DNA of 37,654 nucleotides from Synechococcus sp. AG-679-A04 (GTDB lineage Bacteria > Cyanobacteriota > Cyanobacteriia > PCC-6307 > Cyanobiaceae). Each line of letters begins with the position of its first letter. The stretch's first letter is position 1. The DNA lies in assembly GCA_003210775.1 (NCBI GenBank), contig QCUI01000014.1, positions 1 to 37,654 on the forward strand. The letters are read 5' to 3'. This document shows, one piece after another, positions 6,895 through 15,774 of the stretch. The notes beneath the pieces are model-generated. The model saw only the letters and a program-made list of their open reading frames with translations, searched no databases and had not been told where the DNA came from. A program made the translations under genes and the position numbers.

Positions 6895-6940
6895 ATAAAA
6901 AACCCAGCGACAGCGGAAAACTCCTGCTGCAACTGGGTTT
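6895..6940 (-). terminator. Rho-independent terminator of tRNA-Thr
   Basis: AAACCCAG (6900-6907) and CTGGGTTT (6933-6940) form an 8-bp outer stem with an inner CAGC/GCTG stem. On the minus strand it is followed by TTTTTTATTT. It lies 9 bases past the tRNA 3' end and separates tRNA transcription from the integrase. Confidence 0.8.
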
Positions 6941-6948
6941 GAGTCTTA

Positions 6949-7021
6949 AGCCGATGACCTGACTTGAACAGGCGACCCACGCTTTACGAAAGCGTTGCTC
7001 TACCGGCTGAGCTACATCGGC
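6949..7021 (-). tRNA. tRNA-Thr (anticodon CGU)
   Basis: The minus strand folds into a complete 73-base cloverleaf. It has a 7-bp acceptor stem (GCCGATG with CATCGGC), a 4-bp D stem (GCTC/GAGC), a 5-bp anticodon stem (ACGCT/AGCGT) around the loop TTCGTAA giving anticodon CGT, a 5-base variable loop, a T arm with loop TTCAAGT, and discriminator T. CCA is not encoded. The gene is intact even though an element is inserted at its 3' end, as usual when an att core restores the 3' part. Confidence 0.95.
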
Positions 7022-7061
7022 GACCCTAGGAAATTAACATTCAGGTCCACGCAAACAGCTT

Positions 7062-7325
7062 TTGAGCGCTGAACCCGAGGGAGATCAAGGATTGGATCCG
7101 GCAATGCGGGAACGGCTGCTGCGCGAATCACGCACCCCCTGGCGCGGGCTGCGAAGGTTGCTCTGGATCGCTTTGTTCGCTTCCGGAGGTCTTGGTCTCT
7201 TCGTGATGAGTTTCAGCATCAGTGCTGGTACAAGTGTCGTCGGTACTGACCTGGCCATTCAGGTCGGGGCTGTGGTCCTCTTCGGGGGATTGCTGTGGTT
7301 CGATCGCGATCGGGGCGACGGCTGA
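7062..7325 (+). CDS. DUF3493 membrane protein
   Basis: This 87-residue protein has a basic N-terminal RERLLRESRTPWRGLRR segment followed by two hydrophobic stretches (about residues 33-52 and 64-80), the pattern I associate with DUF3493 proteins of cyanobacteria and plastids, some of which have been linked to photosystem II accumulation. A membrane location is expected; the role here is unproven. The frame begins with TTG at 7062; an ATG at 7104 would give 73 residues and keep the whole conserved part. It converges on the low-complexity-tail membrane protein, whose last 66 codons are read from the opposite strand of this gene. Confidence 0.7.
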   Translation: MSAEPEGDQGLDPAMRERLLRESRTPWRGLRRLLWIALFASGGLGLFVMSFSISAGTSVVGTDLAIQVGAVVLFGGLLWFDRDRGDG

Positions 7326-8393
7326 GGCTGCGTCATCGTCGTTCTCTACAGGACTGACTTCGATCTTCCCCACGTTCTCCTCAGTTAAGTCCGAATCAGA
7401 CGCTGTTTCCACGGGGTCTGTTTGGGAGCTGGGTTCTGAATCGAGAGCTAATGGCTGAGTGGATTGCTGATCGATTTCAGCATCGCTGCCGGCAACATTG
7501 CTATCTGCAGCGCCCTGGACTGTCTGGTCGTTGTTACAGGGCTCTTCGAGGAGCTCTTGTTCAGATTCGATCGCGTTGACGTCAGCAGAGGTCACTGCTT
7601 GATTCGCGTCTTGATCGTTGGTCGAAATGATCTCTGAATCCTCGTTGTTCGCTTCAGGCAAGTCCTCCTGGACGACCTCATCAGCCTCGGGCTCAGCAGT
7701 GTCTGGTTGGGGATCTGGCACTGGATCAGGTGCTGATTTCTTGAGTTCGGAATCGCTCTTGCCCCTGGGTGATGTCTTTGATGGCTGCCCGCTTTCCACT
7801 GTTGCCTCCCATTCCAGAAGCGGTAATTGCAGTAGCCCTAGGCCAAGGGAAAGGTGAGTGGTCTGCAGTTCGGCAGCGTTGATCGGGGTCAGCTCTGCAA
7901 AGGTCTGATCGCTGCGGGTCAACAGCCAGATGGCCTGGACAAGCTGTTGCCATTGCCAGAGGATCATTGTCAGCATTGGACCAGCCAGCAACAACGCCGT
8001 GAGCCGGCTGCTGTTCTGCGTGGGGGAGAAGTCCACCACCAACAGAGCCGATTCGTCGACCCACCAGAACAGCGGTAGCAGCAGGGCGATGCCGATGACC
8101 AAGGCGGCTTTCAGGCCGAGCGGCTGCGGGATGGCGCTGATGCGGAGTTGATCAAGACTGCGCTTAGCAGGTGCAATCCGTATGAGGATCAGCGAAGCCC
8201 AGTCCGCGGAGCGCCGCCACAGCAGCACGCCGGGAGCGACGACCGCTAGGCCCCAGATCAGCAGACGCTCGAGAGCCGGGGCCGGGCCGAATGCAGGTCC
8301 GGCCAACATGAGCCGCATCAGCTCGAGCTCCAGAGGAATGACGGCAATCGCCATCAACTGAAGCCAGAGCAGTGGCTCTCGGCGGCTGATCAT
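7128..8393 (-). CDS. Membrane protein with acidic low-complexity C-terminal tail
   Basis: The 421-residue product has about four hydrophobic segments in its first 180 residues (roughly 10-30, 42-60, 93-112 and 130-160), then a long tail from about residue 200 rich in Asp, Glu, Ser, Pro and Gln. Its ATG overlaps the infB stop codon (TGATG), so it is the last gene of the rimP-nusA-ylxR-infB operon. The tail runs into the convergent DUF3493 gene for 198 bases. I recall an NCBI protein family called a low-complexity-tail 'colliding_TM' membrane protein in cyanobacteria that fits this description; I could not check it. Function unknown. The tail composition suggests a disordered segment under weak sequence constraint. 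Confidence 0.65.
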   Translation of the reverse strand: MISRREPLLWLQLMAIAVIPLELELMRLMLAGPAFGPAPALERLLIWGLAVVAPGVLLWRRSADWASLILIRIAPAKRSLDQLRISAIPQPLGLKAALVIGIALLLPLFWWVDESALLVVDFSPTQNSSRLTALLLAGPMLTMILWQWQQLVQAIWLLTRSDQTFAELTPINAAELQTTHLSLGLGLLQLPLLEWEATVESGQPSKTSPRGKSDSELKKSAPDPVPDPQPDTAEPEADEVVQEDLPEANNEDSEIISTNDQDANQAVTSADVNAIESEQELLEEPCNNDQTVQGAADSNVAGSDAEIDQQSTQPLALDSEPSSQTDPVETASDSDLTEENVGKIEVSPVENDDDAASAVAPIAIEPQQSPEEDHSPDLNGQVSTDDTCTSTDAETHHEETKTSGSEQSDPEQPSQPAPGGA

Positions 8394-11300
8394 CAGGTGG
8401 TGAGCTTGCGGCTCTGCGTGACCATCTTGAAGGCTTCGATGCGATCACCTTCTTGCCAGTTCGCGAAGCGATCGGTGCCCACACCACACTCGAAACCGGT
8501 GGCCACTTCCTTGACGTCGTCTTTATTGCGACGCAGTGAGTCGAGATCGCCCGCATAGACAATCTCCTTGTCGCGGTGGACCCGAACCTTGCAGTTGCGC
8601 TGAATTTTGCCGGTGGTGACGTAACAACCGGCCACAGCACTCTTGCCAATGGTGAATACGGCGCGGACCTCCGCTTCACCCAGGGCTTCCTCGACCAGCT
8701 CGGGTTCGAGTAGGCCTTCCATCGCCAACTGGATGTCTTCCAGCAGCTTGTAGATCACGTCGTAATCACGCACATCCACGCTGTTGGCATCAGCAGCCTT
8801 TCTGGCGCCTGAGGCCATCGAGGTGTTGAAGCCGATGATCACGGCTCCGGAAGCAGCCGCGAGATCCACGTCGGTCTCGGTGACTTCCCCAGGCGCTGAC
8901 AGCAGAACGCGGACCTGTACTTCATCCTTCGGCAGCTGCTCCAGCGAACCGAGAATGGCTTCGACAGAACCCTGGACGTCGGCTTTGAGGATGAGGTTGA
9001 GCTCCTTGAGCTCTCCTTCGTTGGCCTGTCCAGACATCGCCGTGAGGGAGACCCTTCGGGACGCCATCTGCTGGGCGAGGCGGGTTGCTCGGGCGTCGGA
9101 GGCTCGATCACCGACCACGGCCCTTGCGGACTTCTCGTCTGCGTAGACCTCGAACTCGTCGCCGGCAGTGGGTACCTCGCTAAATCCGAGAGCTTCGACA
9201 GCGAAGGAGGGACCGGCGTCCTTCAGGCGCACTCCCGCGTAATCGACCATCGCTCGCACTTTCCCAAGCACAGGCCCGGCTGCCACCACATCACCTGTCC
9301 GTAATGTGCCGTTCTGAACCAGGAGCGTGGCCACAGGGCCTTTGGCCTTGTCCAGATGCGCTTCGATCACTGTGCCGCGGGCCATGCGATCGGGATTGGC
9401 CTGCAGGTCTTCCACTTCGGTGACCAGCAGCAGCATTTCCAGCAGCTTGTCGATGTTTTCTCCCTTGATGGCGCTCACAGGCACCATCACCACATCGCCG
9501 CCCCACTCCTCTGCGAGCAGATTCTGTTCAGACAGCTCCTGCTTGACGCGGTCAGGAGAGGCCCCTTCTTTGTCGATCTTGTTGATGGCCACCACGATCG
9601 GCACTTCTGCAGCGCGGGCGTGGCTGATGGCTTCCAGCGTCTGCGGGCGTACGCCGTCATCGGCTGCTACCACAAGAACTGCGACGTCGGTGACCTTGGT
9701 ACCCCTTGCACGCATGGCCGTGAATGCTTCGTGACCTGGCGTATCAAGGAAGGTGAGCTTGCGCGGTGCGTTGTTGTGTTCTATCTCGACCTGATAGGCA
9801 CCGATGTGCTGGGTGATTCCACCGGCTTCTCCGGCGGCCACCCGTGCTTTGCGGATCGCATCCAGAAGACTTGTTTTGCCGTGATCGACGTGGCCCATGA
9901 CGGTCACTACGGGTGGACGTCGGATCAGGTATTCCCGATCCGCTTCTTCGATCATCTCGACGGTCTTCTTGGCAGCCTCTTCAACGTCGTCCTGAATGAC
10001 AGGCACACCGAACTCTTCGGCCACCGTTTCGATCGTCGGCATGTCCAAGGTCTGGGTGACCGTGGCGATGATCCCTTTAAAGAAGAGGGATTTGATGATT
10101 TCTGAGCTCTCCACGCTGAGCATGTCGGCGAGCTCCTGCACCGTGAGGTTGTCCTCCGGCACAACAATCATCTCTGGCCGCACCTGCTTGGCTTCGCGAG
10201 CTGCACGCAGCTCCATGGCTCTGCGCCGCTGGCGTTGGCGGGCGGTTTCCTTGCGCCGCTTGCGGATAGCCGCCACGGGCTTGGGTGTACTCCTCTGCTG
10301 GGATTTGGGCTTGGCGGGACGAGCAAGGCTCGCCGACAACACCATGTTTTCCTGTTCACCAGCGAAACCACCGGTCTGCGCTGCCAGCGAATCATCGTTT
10401 TCACCGATGATGTGGACCTTCTGGCGTTGCTTCTGAGGAGAGCGATTGCGCAGAGCTTCCAGCTTTGCGCTGTCATCCCAGTCGGGCCGACCGGGGCGTC
10501 GCTGCCCGCCGGGACTTGCTCCAGGACGGAAGCCAGGACGACGCGGGGCCGTTGCGGGAGAGGGGGTAGGCCGGTTGACCGGGGGTGTGGCCTTGGGACC
10601 ATCCCCGCGGGGTGAGACAGGGGTGCCGTCTGGACGTCGCGGTGGCGGTGCGGCCGGTCGACCCGTGGGCTTCTGCAGTTGCATGAGCTCACCGGGAGCC
10701 ACCGGCTTGCGCATGCCGGGCGGCATTGCAGGTCGATTGGAGCCAGCTCCGCTGCGAGGACCAGCTCCAGGTCGCCCTCCTTCGCCGCGGTTACTGGTGC
10801 TGTCGCGACGAATCGGCTTGCCTACCAATTCAAGGGTGCTAACGGGGCGTCCGGCACCAGGGCGGCCAGACGGTGAACCCGGACGAGAGGGTGCACCAGG
10901 GCGTTGTGCTCCAGCTGGACGTTGTGGCGCGCCGGAACGTTGACCACCGGGAGCGCCGGGTCGGGGAGCCCCGGGTCTTGGTGGAGCACCTGCTCCAGGC
11001 CGCTTCGGTTGGGGACGACCCACTAGTTCTGGCTTGGCCGGTCTCTGCGGGGGTGCCACCGTTCTGTTCCCCGGCGACTTGGGCTGGGGGCGTCCTGGCG
11101 GCGGCGGAGTCGGGCGTGCGCCGCCCTCGCTTGGTGACCGACGAATCGGAGCCGTGTTGCGGGGGGTTGCTGCTGTTGAGGCTGAGGGCGCACTGGGTCT
11201 GGCCGGTGGGGACGCCGGCCGACTGGCGGTGCGATTTGGCCCTGGGGCGGCAGCTGGTCGAGGTGTCGGCTGCACGGGTGCCTGGGATTGGCGTTCAACC

Positions 11301-11779
11301 GGTTTTTGAGGAGGCTGCTTCTGGGGGGGCTCCTTGCGAACCAGCGTCTGTGGCGGTGCTACCGGTTTCTGCGCAGTCTTCTGCGGTGCAGCCGCCTGCG
11401 GTGTTGCAGGTTTTGAGGGAGCGGAGGGCCTAGCCGGCGGTCGCTGCGGCGCTGCGGCAGCGCGGGTGGGTGCCGCGGGTGCAGGAGCCGGTTTCGGCTG
11501 CGCTGGCTTGACCGGTGCAGTGGCATCAACGCCGTCGGCCTTCTTCACCGAAAGGATTGACTTCCCCGGTGCGGGTTTCGAGGGAGCTTCAGCTGGACGG
11601 GACGCGCCACCACCACTCTTCAACATCGTGCGGATTTTGCCTGCCTCGGATTCGCTGATCGAGCTGCTGTGGCTCTTGGCCGCAATGGACAGCTTCTCAG
11701 CGGCATCCAGCACGTCTTTGTTGTCCAGGCCAAGGTCCTTGGACAGCTCATAGATTCTGACTTTGCCGCTGCTGGTCAT
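8393..11779 (-). CDS. infB: Translation initiation factor IF-2
   Basis: IF-2 brings fMet-tRNA to the 30S subunit and promotes 70S joining with GTP hydrolysis. The 1128-residue protein has a small N-terminal IF2_N domain (about residues 5-55). Next is a very long Pro/Ala/Arg/Gly-rich linker (about 55-430), then a basic segment and a second IF2_N-like domain near 540-590. The GTPase domain follows, with GHVDHGKT near residue 627, DTPGHE, NKID and the SA motif, and then domains II-IV. It is long compared with E. coli IF-2 (890) because of the linker, which is usual in cyanobacteria. It lies downstream of ylxR in the nusA operon, and its stop overlaps the next start by one base. The call is certain. 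Confidence 0.97.
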   Translation of the reverse strand: MTSSGKVRIYELSKDLGLDNKDVLDAAEKLSIAAKSHSSSISESEAGKIRTMLKSGGGASRPAEAPSKPAPGKSILSVKKADGVDATAPVKPAQPKPAPAPAAPTRAAAAPQRPPARPSAPSKPATPQAAAPQKTAQKPVAPPQTLVRKEPPQKQPPQKPVERQSQAPVQPTPRPAAAPGPNRTASRPASPPARPSAPSASTAATPRNTAPIRRSPSEGGARPTPPPPGRPQPKSPGNRTVAPPQRPAKPELVGRPQPKRPGAGAPPRPGAPRPGAPGGQRSGAPQRPAGAQRPGAPSRPGSPSGRPGAGRPVSTLELVGKPIRRDSTSNRGEGGRPGAGPRSGAGSNRPAMPPGMRKPVAPGELMQLQKPTGRPAAPPPRRPDGTPVSPRGDGPKATPPVNRPTPSPATAPRRPGFRPGASPGGQRRPGRPDWDDSAKLEALRNRSPQKQRQKVHIIGENDDSLAAQTGGFAGEQENMVLSASLARPAKPKSQQRSTPKPVAAIRKRRKETARQRQRRRAMELRAAREAKQVRPEMIVVPEDNLTVQELADMLSVESSEIIKSLFFKGIIATVTQTLDMPTIETVAEEFGVPVIQDDVEEAAKKTVEMIEEADREYLIRRPPVVTVMGHVDHGKTSLLDAIRKARVAAGEAGGITQHIGAYQVEIEHNNAPRKLTFLDTPGHEAFTAMRARGTKVTDVAVLVVAADDGVRPQTLEAISHARAAEVPIVVAINKIDKEGASPDRVKQELSEQNLLAEEWGGDVVMVPVSAIKGENIDKLLEMLLLVTEVEDLQANPDRMARGTVIEAHLDKAKGPVATLLVQNGTLRTGDVVAAGPVLGKVRAMVDYAGVRLKDAGPSFAVEALGFSEVPTAGDEFEVYADEKSARAVVGDRASDARATRLAQQMASRRVSLTAMSGQANEGELKELNLILKADVQGSVEAILGSLEQLPKDEVQVRVLLSAPGEVTETDVDLAAASGAVIIGFNTSMASGARKAADANSVDVRDYDVIYKLLEDIQLAMEGLLEPELVEEALGEAEVRAVFTIGKSAVAGCYVTTGKIQRNCKVRVHRDKEIVYAGDLDSLRRNKDDVKEVATGFECGVGTDRFANWQEGDRIEAFKMVTQSRKLTT

Positions 11780-11841
11780 TCAGGTCTCCGGTCGGTCCGG
11801 GCACGGGGTGCTCGGGGCACCACACAAGGTGGGGCCAGTGT

Positions 11842-12123
11842 TCATCTTGCCTCAGCGGCTGATTCCTTGTTTGGGTTCAGTCGCTTTCTCAGCTCTTCAA
11901 GCGCGCTGTCGGGCACCTGGCATCGCAGGGCTTTGTGCAGGCGTTTTCGGCGCTGTGCTTCCTCAAGACAGCTCTCCTTGCGACAGAGATAGGCCGAACG
12001 CCCCATGCCCTGATCGAGGAGAACCCCGTCCCGGTGGTCGCGAATGACCCGCCAGAGAAGGCTGCGGTCAAACAGCTCTCGGCAGGCGACACATCGACGC
12101 AGGACAGGGCGTGAGGTGTTCAC
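11842..12123 (-). CDS. ylxR: YlxR/RnpM family RNA-binding protein (DUF448)
   Basis: The 93-residue protein has the family signature RRCVACRE near the N-terminus, a G-x-x-LD-x-x-x-GRSAYLC segment with a second cysteine pair, and a C-terminal helix with KRLHKALR. YlxR proteins bind RNA; in Bacillus the homologue (RnpM) is reported to modulate RNase P. It is conserved between nusA and infB. The GTG start at 12123 overlaps the nusA stop codon in a GTGA arrangement. The function here is by family and context. Confidence 0.9.
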   Translation of the reverse strand: MNTSRPVLRRCVACRELFDRSLLWRVIRDHRDGVLLDQGMGRSAYLCRKESCLEEAQRRKRLHKALRCQVPDSALEELRKRLNPNKESAAEAR

Positions 12124-13598
12124 CGGGCCTCTTCCTCATCGGAATGACTGACTACCTCTTCAGTCTCAACCTCTTCCTGGTCTGCGGCAGCGTCCGATGG
12201 CTCTGATTCGGATGGCTCTGATTCAACTGGCTCTGATTCAGCTGACTCTGCATAAACGTCAGCGTCGACCATCATGTCTTCCGATTCTTCGACGTACCCC
12301 TCCTCGTCTTCCGGCAGGGGGTACAGCTCACGCAGGCGGGCATCTTCTTCCGCTCTGGCGGCCTGCTCAATGGCGAGTCTTTCCTCGGCTTCACGCTGCA
12401 GTGCCTCCTCCTGCTCGCGTTGGGCGATCAGTTCTGAGACAACGGCATCCTCGGTTGCCTGGTCGTATTCGCTCGAGTTCTTGATGTCGATCTTCCAGCC
12501 GGTCAGTCGTGCCGCCAGTCGCACGTTCTGACCTTCGCGGCCAATCGCCAGGCTTAATTGATCCGGTGGGACCAGCACATGGGCATGTTGGCCGACAGGG
12601 TCGACGAGCCGAACCACATCGACTCGTGCAGGGCTGAGCGAGTTGGCGATGTATTGGCCAGGATCCTGCGACCAGCGGATGACATCGATTTTCTCTCCGC
12701 GGAGTTCATTCACCACCTGCTGAATCCTGGAGCCGCGGGCGCCGATGCAGGCTCCAACAGGGTCCACCTCCCGCTCGATGCTGTCCACTGCAACTTTGGT
12801 GCGGGGACCAACGGATCGTGAAGGGGGATTGGCCTCCCTGGCCACGGCAACGATGCGCACGGATCCTTCCTGGATTTCCGGCACTTCGTTTTCGAACAGG
12901 TACACCACAAGACCGGCGTTAGCTCGACTCACAAAGAGCTGAGGACCTCTCCTTGGGACCTCGCTGACCTCTTTTAGAAAAACTTTGAAGGTGGCATTGG
13001 CGCGATAGTTGTCGTTGGGAAGCTGATCACGCCGAGGAAGCTCCGCTTCCACTTCAGGACGCCCCAGTCCTGAACTCACGGCCATGATTACGGACTGGCG
13101 TTCGAAGCGGATCACGCGGGCCGTCAGAACTGGATCTTCAAGGTCGGCGAATTCCTCTTGAATCATCCGCCGTTGCTGATCACGCAGCTTCTGGGCAAGC
13201 ACCTGCTTGGTTGTTGCCGCAGCCATGCGACCGAAATCCTCTTTCTCCGGGGTGACATCTAGGACCACTGTGTCGCCAGCCTGGGCGTCTTCAGCCACCT
13301 GCATCACTTCAGCAAGCGCGATCTGGTGGTCTTCGCTTTCAACCTCCTCCACGATGATCTTGCTGGCAAGAACTCTGTAGCCCTCTTCCTCAAGATCCAG
13401 AGCGACATCGAAATTACTGAAGTATTCCTCGTCGAACGGGTCTTCTCCGATGCCCAGATACAGCGTGCGGCGGTAGCGCTCATAGCCCTTGAGCAGTGCC
13501 TCCCGCAAAGCGGCTTCAACCACCTGAGGAGCAAGCTTCTTCTCCTCACTGATGTCATCGATCAGGTTGGTGAGGCCGGGAAGAAGAACAAGTGCCAT
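12120..13598 (-). CDS. nusA: Transcription termination/antitermination factor NusA
   Basis: NusA binds RNA polymerase and nascent RNA and affects pausing, termination and antitermination. The 492-residue protein shows the N-terminal RNAP-binding domain (about 1-130), an S1 domain (about 135-200) and two KH domains. The first KH contains VGACIGARGSRIQ and the second LAIGREGQNVRLAARLTGW. After the KH domains is a Glu-rich coiled region and an acidic Ser/Glu/Pro tail, in place of the helix-hairpin-helix repeats of E. coli NusA. The tail is encoded partly by a 15-base tandem repeat. It is operonic with rimP upstream and ylxR downstream. Confidence 0.96.
   Translation of the reverse strand: MALVLLPGLTNLIDDISEEKKLAPQVVEAALREALLKGYERYRRTLYLGIGEDPFDEEYFSNFDVALDLEEEGYRVLASKIIVEEVESEDHQIALAEVMQVAEDAQAGDTVVLDVTPEKEDFGRMAAATTKQVLAQKLRDQQRRMIQEEFADLEDPVLTARVIRFERQSVIMAVSSGLGRPEVEAELPRRDQLPNDNYRANATFKVFLKEVSEVPRRGPQLFVSRANAGLVVYLFENEVPEIQEGSVRIVAVAREANPPSRSVGPRTKVAVDSIEREVDPVGACIGARGSRIQQVVNELRGEKIDVIRWSQDPGQYIANSLSPARVDVVRLVDPVGQHAHVLVPPDQLSLAIGREGQNVRLAARLTGWKIDIKNSSEYDQATEDAVVSELIAQREQEEALQREAEERLAIEQAARAEEDARLRELYPLPEDEEGYVEESEDMMVDADVYAESAESEPVESEPSESEPSDAAADQEEVETEEVVSHSDEEEAR
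12196..12255. repeat. 15-base tandem repeat in the nusA tail
   Basis: Four units of 15 bases (12196-12210, 12211-12225, 12226-12240 and a diverged 12241-12255) share the core GGCTCTGATTC. They encode the repeated Glu-Ser-Glu-Pro pattern of the acidic NusA tail. Because the unit is a multiple of three, copy number could vary between strains without a frameshift. Confidence 0.7.
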
Positions 13599-13652
13599 TG
13601 CGGTGACGAGTTGGAGTGAAGGAGAGAAAAATCGGAGGCGGTTGTGATCGAT

Positions 13653-14174
13653 TCAGCCTGTGGGGCTTGTGAGCTCAACGCTGATCACTGAATCCCTCGG
13701 GATCCGTTTGACCCGGCCACGCATGTTGATCTGGAGGTGGTCTTCGGTGCGTTCCAGCAGAGTTCCCGATAAACGCTGCTCCTGTCCTTCGTCGTCCTTG
13801 TGGACGACATCAACGGGATAGCTCCGGAAGGTCTCAAAATCCCTTGCCGACTGGAGCCTGTCCCCAATCCCGGGGCTGCTGATTTCCAGAACATAGGCCT
13901 CAGTGAGCAGGGCAGAGGCTTCGATGGCCTCTCCCATTGGTGCACTGAAACCCGCGCAGTCATCCAGAGAGACGTCATCACCATTGCCGCGACGGATCTG
14001 CACCTGCAGGGTCATCGGTTGCAGATGCGTCAGCACCTGGGCGCTAACGAGTGCAAATCCATGGCTTTCAGCCGTGGATTCAGCCAAAGAAGTGAGATCC
14101 GGAAGGAGTGGATGGGGCAAGGGGGCGGGGAAGGTGGTCTCGGGCTCAGGCCCGATGGTGGATGCATTGATCAC
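13653..14174 (-). CDS. rimP: Ribosome maturation factor RimP
   Basis: RimP assists late maturation of the 30S subunit. The 173-residue protein carries the N-terminal alpha/beta domain with VSLDDCAGFSAPMGEAI and YVLEISSPGIGDRL (close to the family SSPGxDRPL), followed by the C-terminal SH3-like domain ending near RIPRDSVISVEL. It is the first gene of the rimP-nusA-ylxR-infB operon. The frame opens with GTG at 14174 with a GGGAGG immediately adjacent, so the true start could be slightly downstream. An upstream spacer of 110 bases to grrM contains a run of ten C (14229-14238). Confidence 0.92.
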   Translation of the reverse strand: MINASTIGPEPETTFPAPLPHPLLPDLTSLAESTAESHGFALVSAQVLTHLQPMTLQVQIRRGNGDDVSLDDCAGFSAPMGEAIEASALLTEAYVLEISSPGIGDRLQSARDFETFRSYPVDVVHKDDEGQEQRLSGTLLERTEDHLQINMRGRVKRIPRDSVISVELTSPTG

Positions 14175-14284
14175 CCTCCCGGAGAGAGGATCTCACCAGG
14201 CCGTGACTTCAACTTAAATGATGGCCGGCCCCCCCCCCTCACTACCAGGCGGATGCCAGGTCACCTCTTGTTCCAATGCATTGA

Positions 14285-15430
14285 TCAGGGCCCGGCTGCT
14301 GTTTCCAGCTTCTCCAGCAGCACATCCACTGGGATCTGACTGGAAAAACGACACGCGCAGGTTTCAGTGGCATCCAGACTGCCGTGCTCCCAATATTTAT
14401 TGCTGCCGGTTCCACCACCGCAGAAACCGTAGTACTCACATTCCTGTTTGCATCGCGTCATCCCGGAAGACATGTCGCGAAGCAGTTTCTGAAACGGCTC
14501 CGTTTGGGTGGCCTCCATCAACGACACATCGCGGATGTTGCCCAGGTTGAACAGGCCATAGCGTTCCGTTTCAACCGACAGCAGCTCGGGATCGAACGTT
14601 GAGAAGTTGCCTTTGGCGTCCACGCTGAGAATCGCGTAAGGACGATTCATCTCGTTCTGCAGCAGCCGTTGGCCTCCTGCGATCATGCCCATGACTTGAT
14701 CGAACTCACGAACCTGGATCGGGAAACCATCCTTTTCATTGCAGGCCCAGAAACGTGAAAGAAAGTCTCTGTAGAGCTTTTCCTTCAAGAGGCCCTGCAT
14801 GGATGAGCTGGTGTGCACGCCCTCCTGCTCCTCCACATTGAAACCGAGCTGATGAATCCCTTCATCACGGAAGAAGGCGTACATCCGCTCCGGTTGTTCC
14901 AGCGCATCAGCAGTCAGAACGGCAATCGCATGGAAATCGATGCCGCGCTCGCGCAGTGTGCGGATACCGCGCATGGTCTGGGCATAAGAACCCTTGCCGT
15001 TCCTGAAGCGTCGGTGGCTGTCGTGAATGTCCTCAGGGCCATCGATACTGACTCCAACAACAATTCTGTTGCGCACAAAGCAGTCGCACCAGTCCTCGTT
15101 GATCAGCGTCGCGTTGGTCTGTAGGTGTTGTTCGATCACCACCCCCTGCTCTTGCAGGCTGGCGGTCTGGCGCTGGATGATCGCGCTGGCCTGGTCATAG
15201 AAGCTGGTGGGCAGCGTTAGTGGCTCACCGGCGTGCCACAGGATCGAGAGATGCGGTCCCCAGAACGGGCTTTCATAGACCCTGTCCAGCAGCAGGGGTA
15301 ACTGCTGCTGAAGGTTGAATACGTTGCGCCGCTGGCGATCCGGCAGATAGCAGTAGCTGCAGTCGAGGTTGCAGAGCGACGTCGACTGGATCACCAGTAG
15401 ACCGATCGGGCCGTAGTCGGAATGGTTCAC
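14285..15430 (-). CDS. grrM: GrrM/OscB-type radical SAM/SPASM peptide-modifying enzyme
   Basis: The 381-residue protein has the radical SAM cluster motif CNLDCSYC (Cys20, Cys24, Cys27). A C-terminal SPASM-type set of cysteines (Cys327, Cys331, Cys337, Cys358 and Cys360, with FCGGG and SNKYW between) would hold auxiliary iron-sulfur clusters. Enzymes of this family in cyanobacteria sit beside glycine-rich-repeat precursors, and characterised relatives (the OscB-type three-residue cyclophane-forming enzymes) join an aromatic side chain to the beta carbon of an Asn two residues later. The expected substrate is GrrA, encoded directly upstream; its stop overlaps this GTG start (GTGA). Expected to act in the cytoplasm before export of the peptide. 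The family call is firm; the product chemistry is inferred from relatives. Confidence 0.9.
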   Translation of the reverse strand: MNHSDYGPIGLLVIQSTSLCNLDCSYCYLPDRQRRNVFNLQQQLPLLLDRVYESPFWGPHLSILWHAGEPLTLPTSFYDQASAIIQRQTASLQEQGVVIEQHLQTNATLINEDWCDCFVRNRIVVGVSIDGPEDIHDSHRRFRNGKGSYAQTMRGIRTLRERGIDFHAIAVLTADALEQPERMYAFFRDEGIHQLGFNVEEQEGVHTSSSMQGLLKEKLYRDFLSRFWACNEKDGFPIQVREFDQVMGMIAGGQRLLQNEMNRPYAILSVDAKGNFSTFDPELLSVETERYGLFNLGNIRDVSLMEATQTEPFQKLLRDMSSGMTRCKQECEYYGFCGGGTGSNKYWEHGSLDATETCACRFSSQIPVDVLLEKLETAAGP

Positions 15431-15738
15431 CAGTTGGCAAATCCACCGCGGTAGCCGTTGGCGAAGCCGCCACCGCCACCATTTGCGAAGCCCCTGCGAG
15501 CGCCGCCATTGCCCCAGGCTCGGCCGCCACCATTCCCCCAGGCGCGAGCGATCTCTTCGTCACTCAGAACGCCATTGCGTTGCATCACGGCCCAGGCTTC
15601 GGGGCTCATCCGCTCGATCCGCTGTTCGAGAGAGTTGCCGAGATCAGGTTCGTTGTGCACCGCGGCTCTGGACGATTCGCAGAGCACCGCACTTGTTGCC
15701 AGAACGGCGGCGAAGGTGAGAAGGCTTGTTTTGTTCAT
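15427..15738 (-). CDS. grrA: GrrA: glycine-rich-repeat RiPP precursor
   Basis: The 103-residue peptide starts with a Sec-like signal (basic start, hydrophobic core to about residue 20, cleavage plausible after SSRAA). A leader of about 40 residues follows (including EQRIERMSPEAWAVM and a GVLSDEEIA segment), then a Gly/Arg-rich core from about residue 65. The core holds five aromatic-X-Asn motifs: WGN at 67-69 and 75-77, and FAN at 84-86, 92-94 and 100-102, ending in Trp103. These are the sites expected for three-residue cyclophanes made by GrrM. A signal peptide on a RiPP precursor suggests that the modified peptide is exported. Natural function unknown. Overlap with grrM implies coupled translation. 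Confidence 0.9.
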   Translation of the reverse strand: MNKTSLLTFAAVLATSAVLCESSRAAVHNEPDLGNSLEQRIERMSPEAWAVMQRNGVLSDEEIARAWGNGGGRAWGNGGARRGFANGGGGGFANGYRGGFANW

Positions 15739-15774
15739 AGGTGAGAGAAGCGATGGATCAATCAGAAATCAAGG

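Larger units (their letters stand above)
1..6948 (-). mobile_element. tRNA-Thr-targeted integrated element, integrase end (left end outside window)
   Basis: A tyrosine integrase lies directly beside the 3' end of an intact tRNA gene and is followed by an Xis-like HTH gene, short orphan genes in 4-nt overlaps, a TopoVI-A-like TOPRIM protein, an RHH regulator and a TOPRIM/RecA-type primase-helicase. All are on the minus strand, and beyond the tRNA only chromosomal housekeeping genes follow. This is the arrangement expected for an integrative element using a tRNA 3' end as attB. It is reminiscent of the tycheposons and phage-satellite-like elements reported from marine picocyanobacteria; that link is inference. 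No second att copy is visible, so the element must continue past base 1. The right boundary is placed at the tRNA 3' end by inference. Confidence 0.75.

Noticed and set aside
6949-7021. Disruption of the tRNA gene by the element
   Set aside because: All stems, the anticodon loop and the discriminator base are intact, so the tRNA should be functional.
10679-11433. Possible repeat or CRISPR-like array in the infB linker region
   Set aside because: The repetitiveness comes from codons for Pro, Ala, Arg and Gly; there are no regular repeat-spacer units.
9356-11753. Long plus-strand open frames opposite infB
   Set aside because: They are antisense shadows of the GC-rich Pro/Ala/Gly-coding infB linker and core; no family-like sequence or plausible start signals.
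14229-14238. Run of ten C between grrM and rimP as a phase-variable tract
   Set aside because: It is in a non-coding spacer with no promoter placement that would be altered in an obvious way; also a likely sequencing-sensitive spot.
15739-15774. Separate promoter for grrA in the grrP-grrA gap
   Set aside because: Only 36 bases with no -10/-35 pair seen; co-transcription with grrP is simpler.
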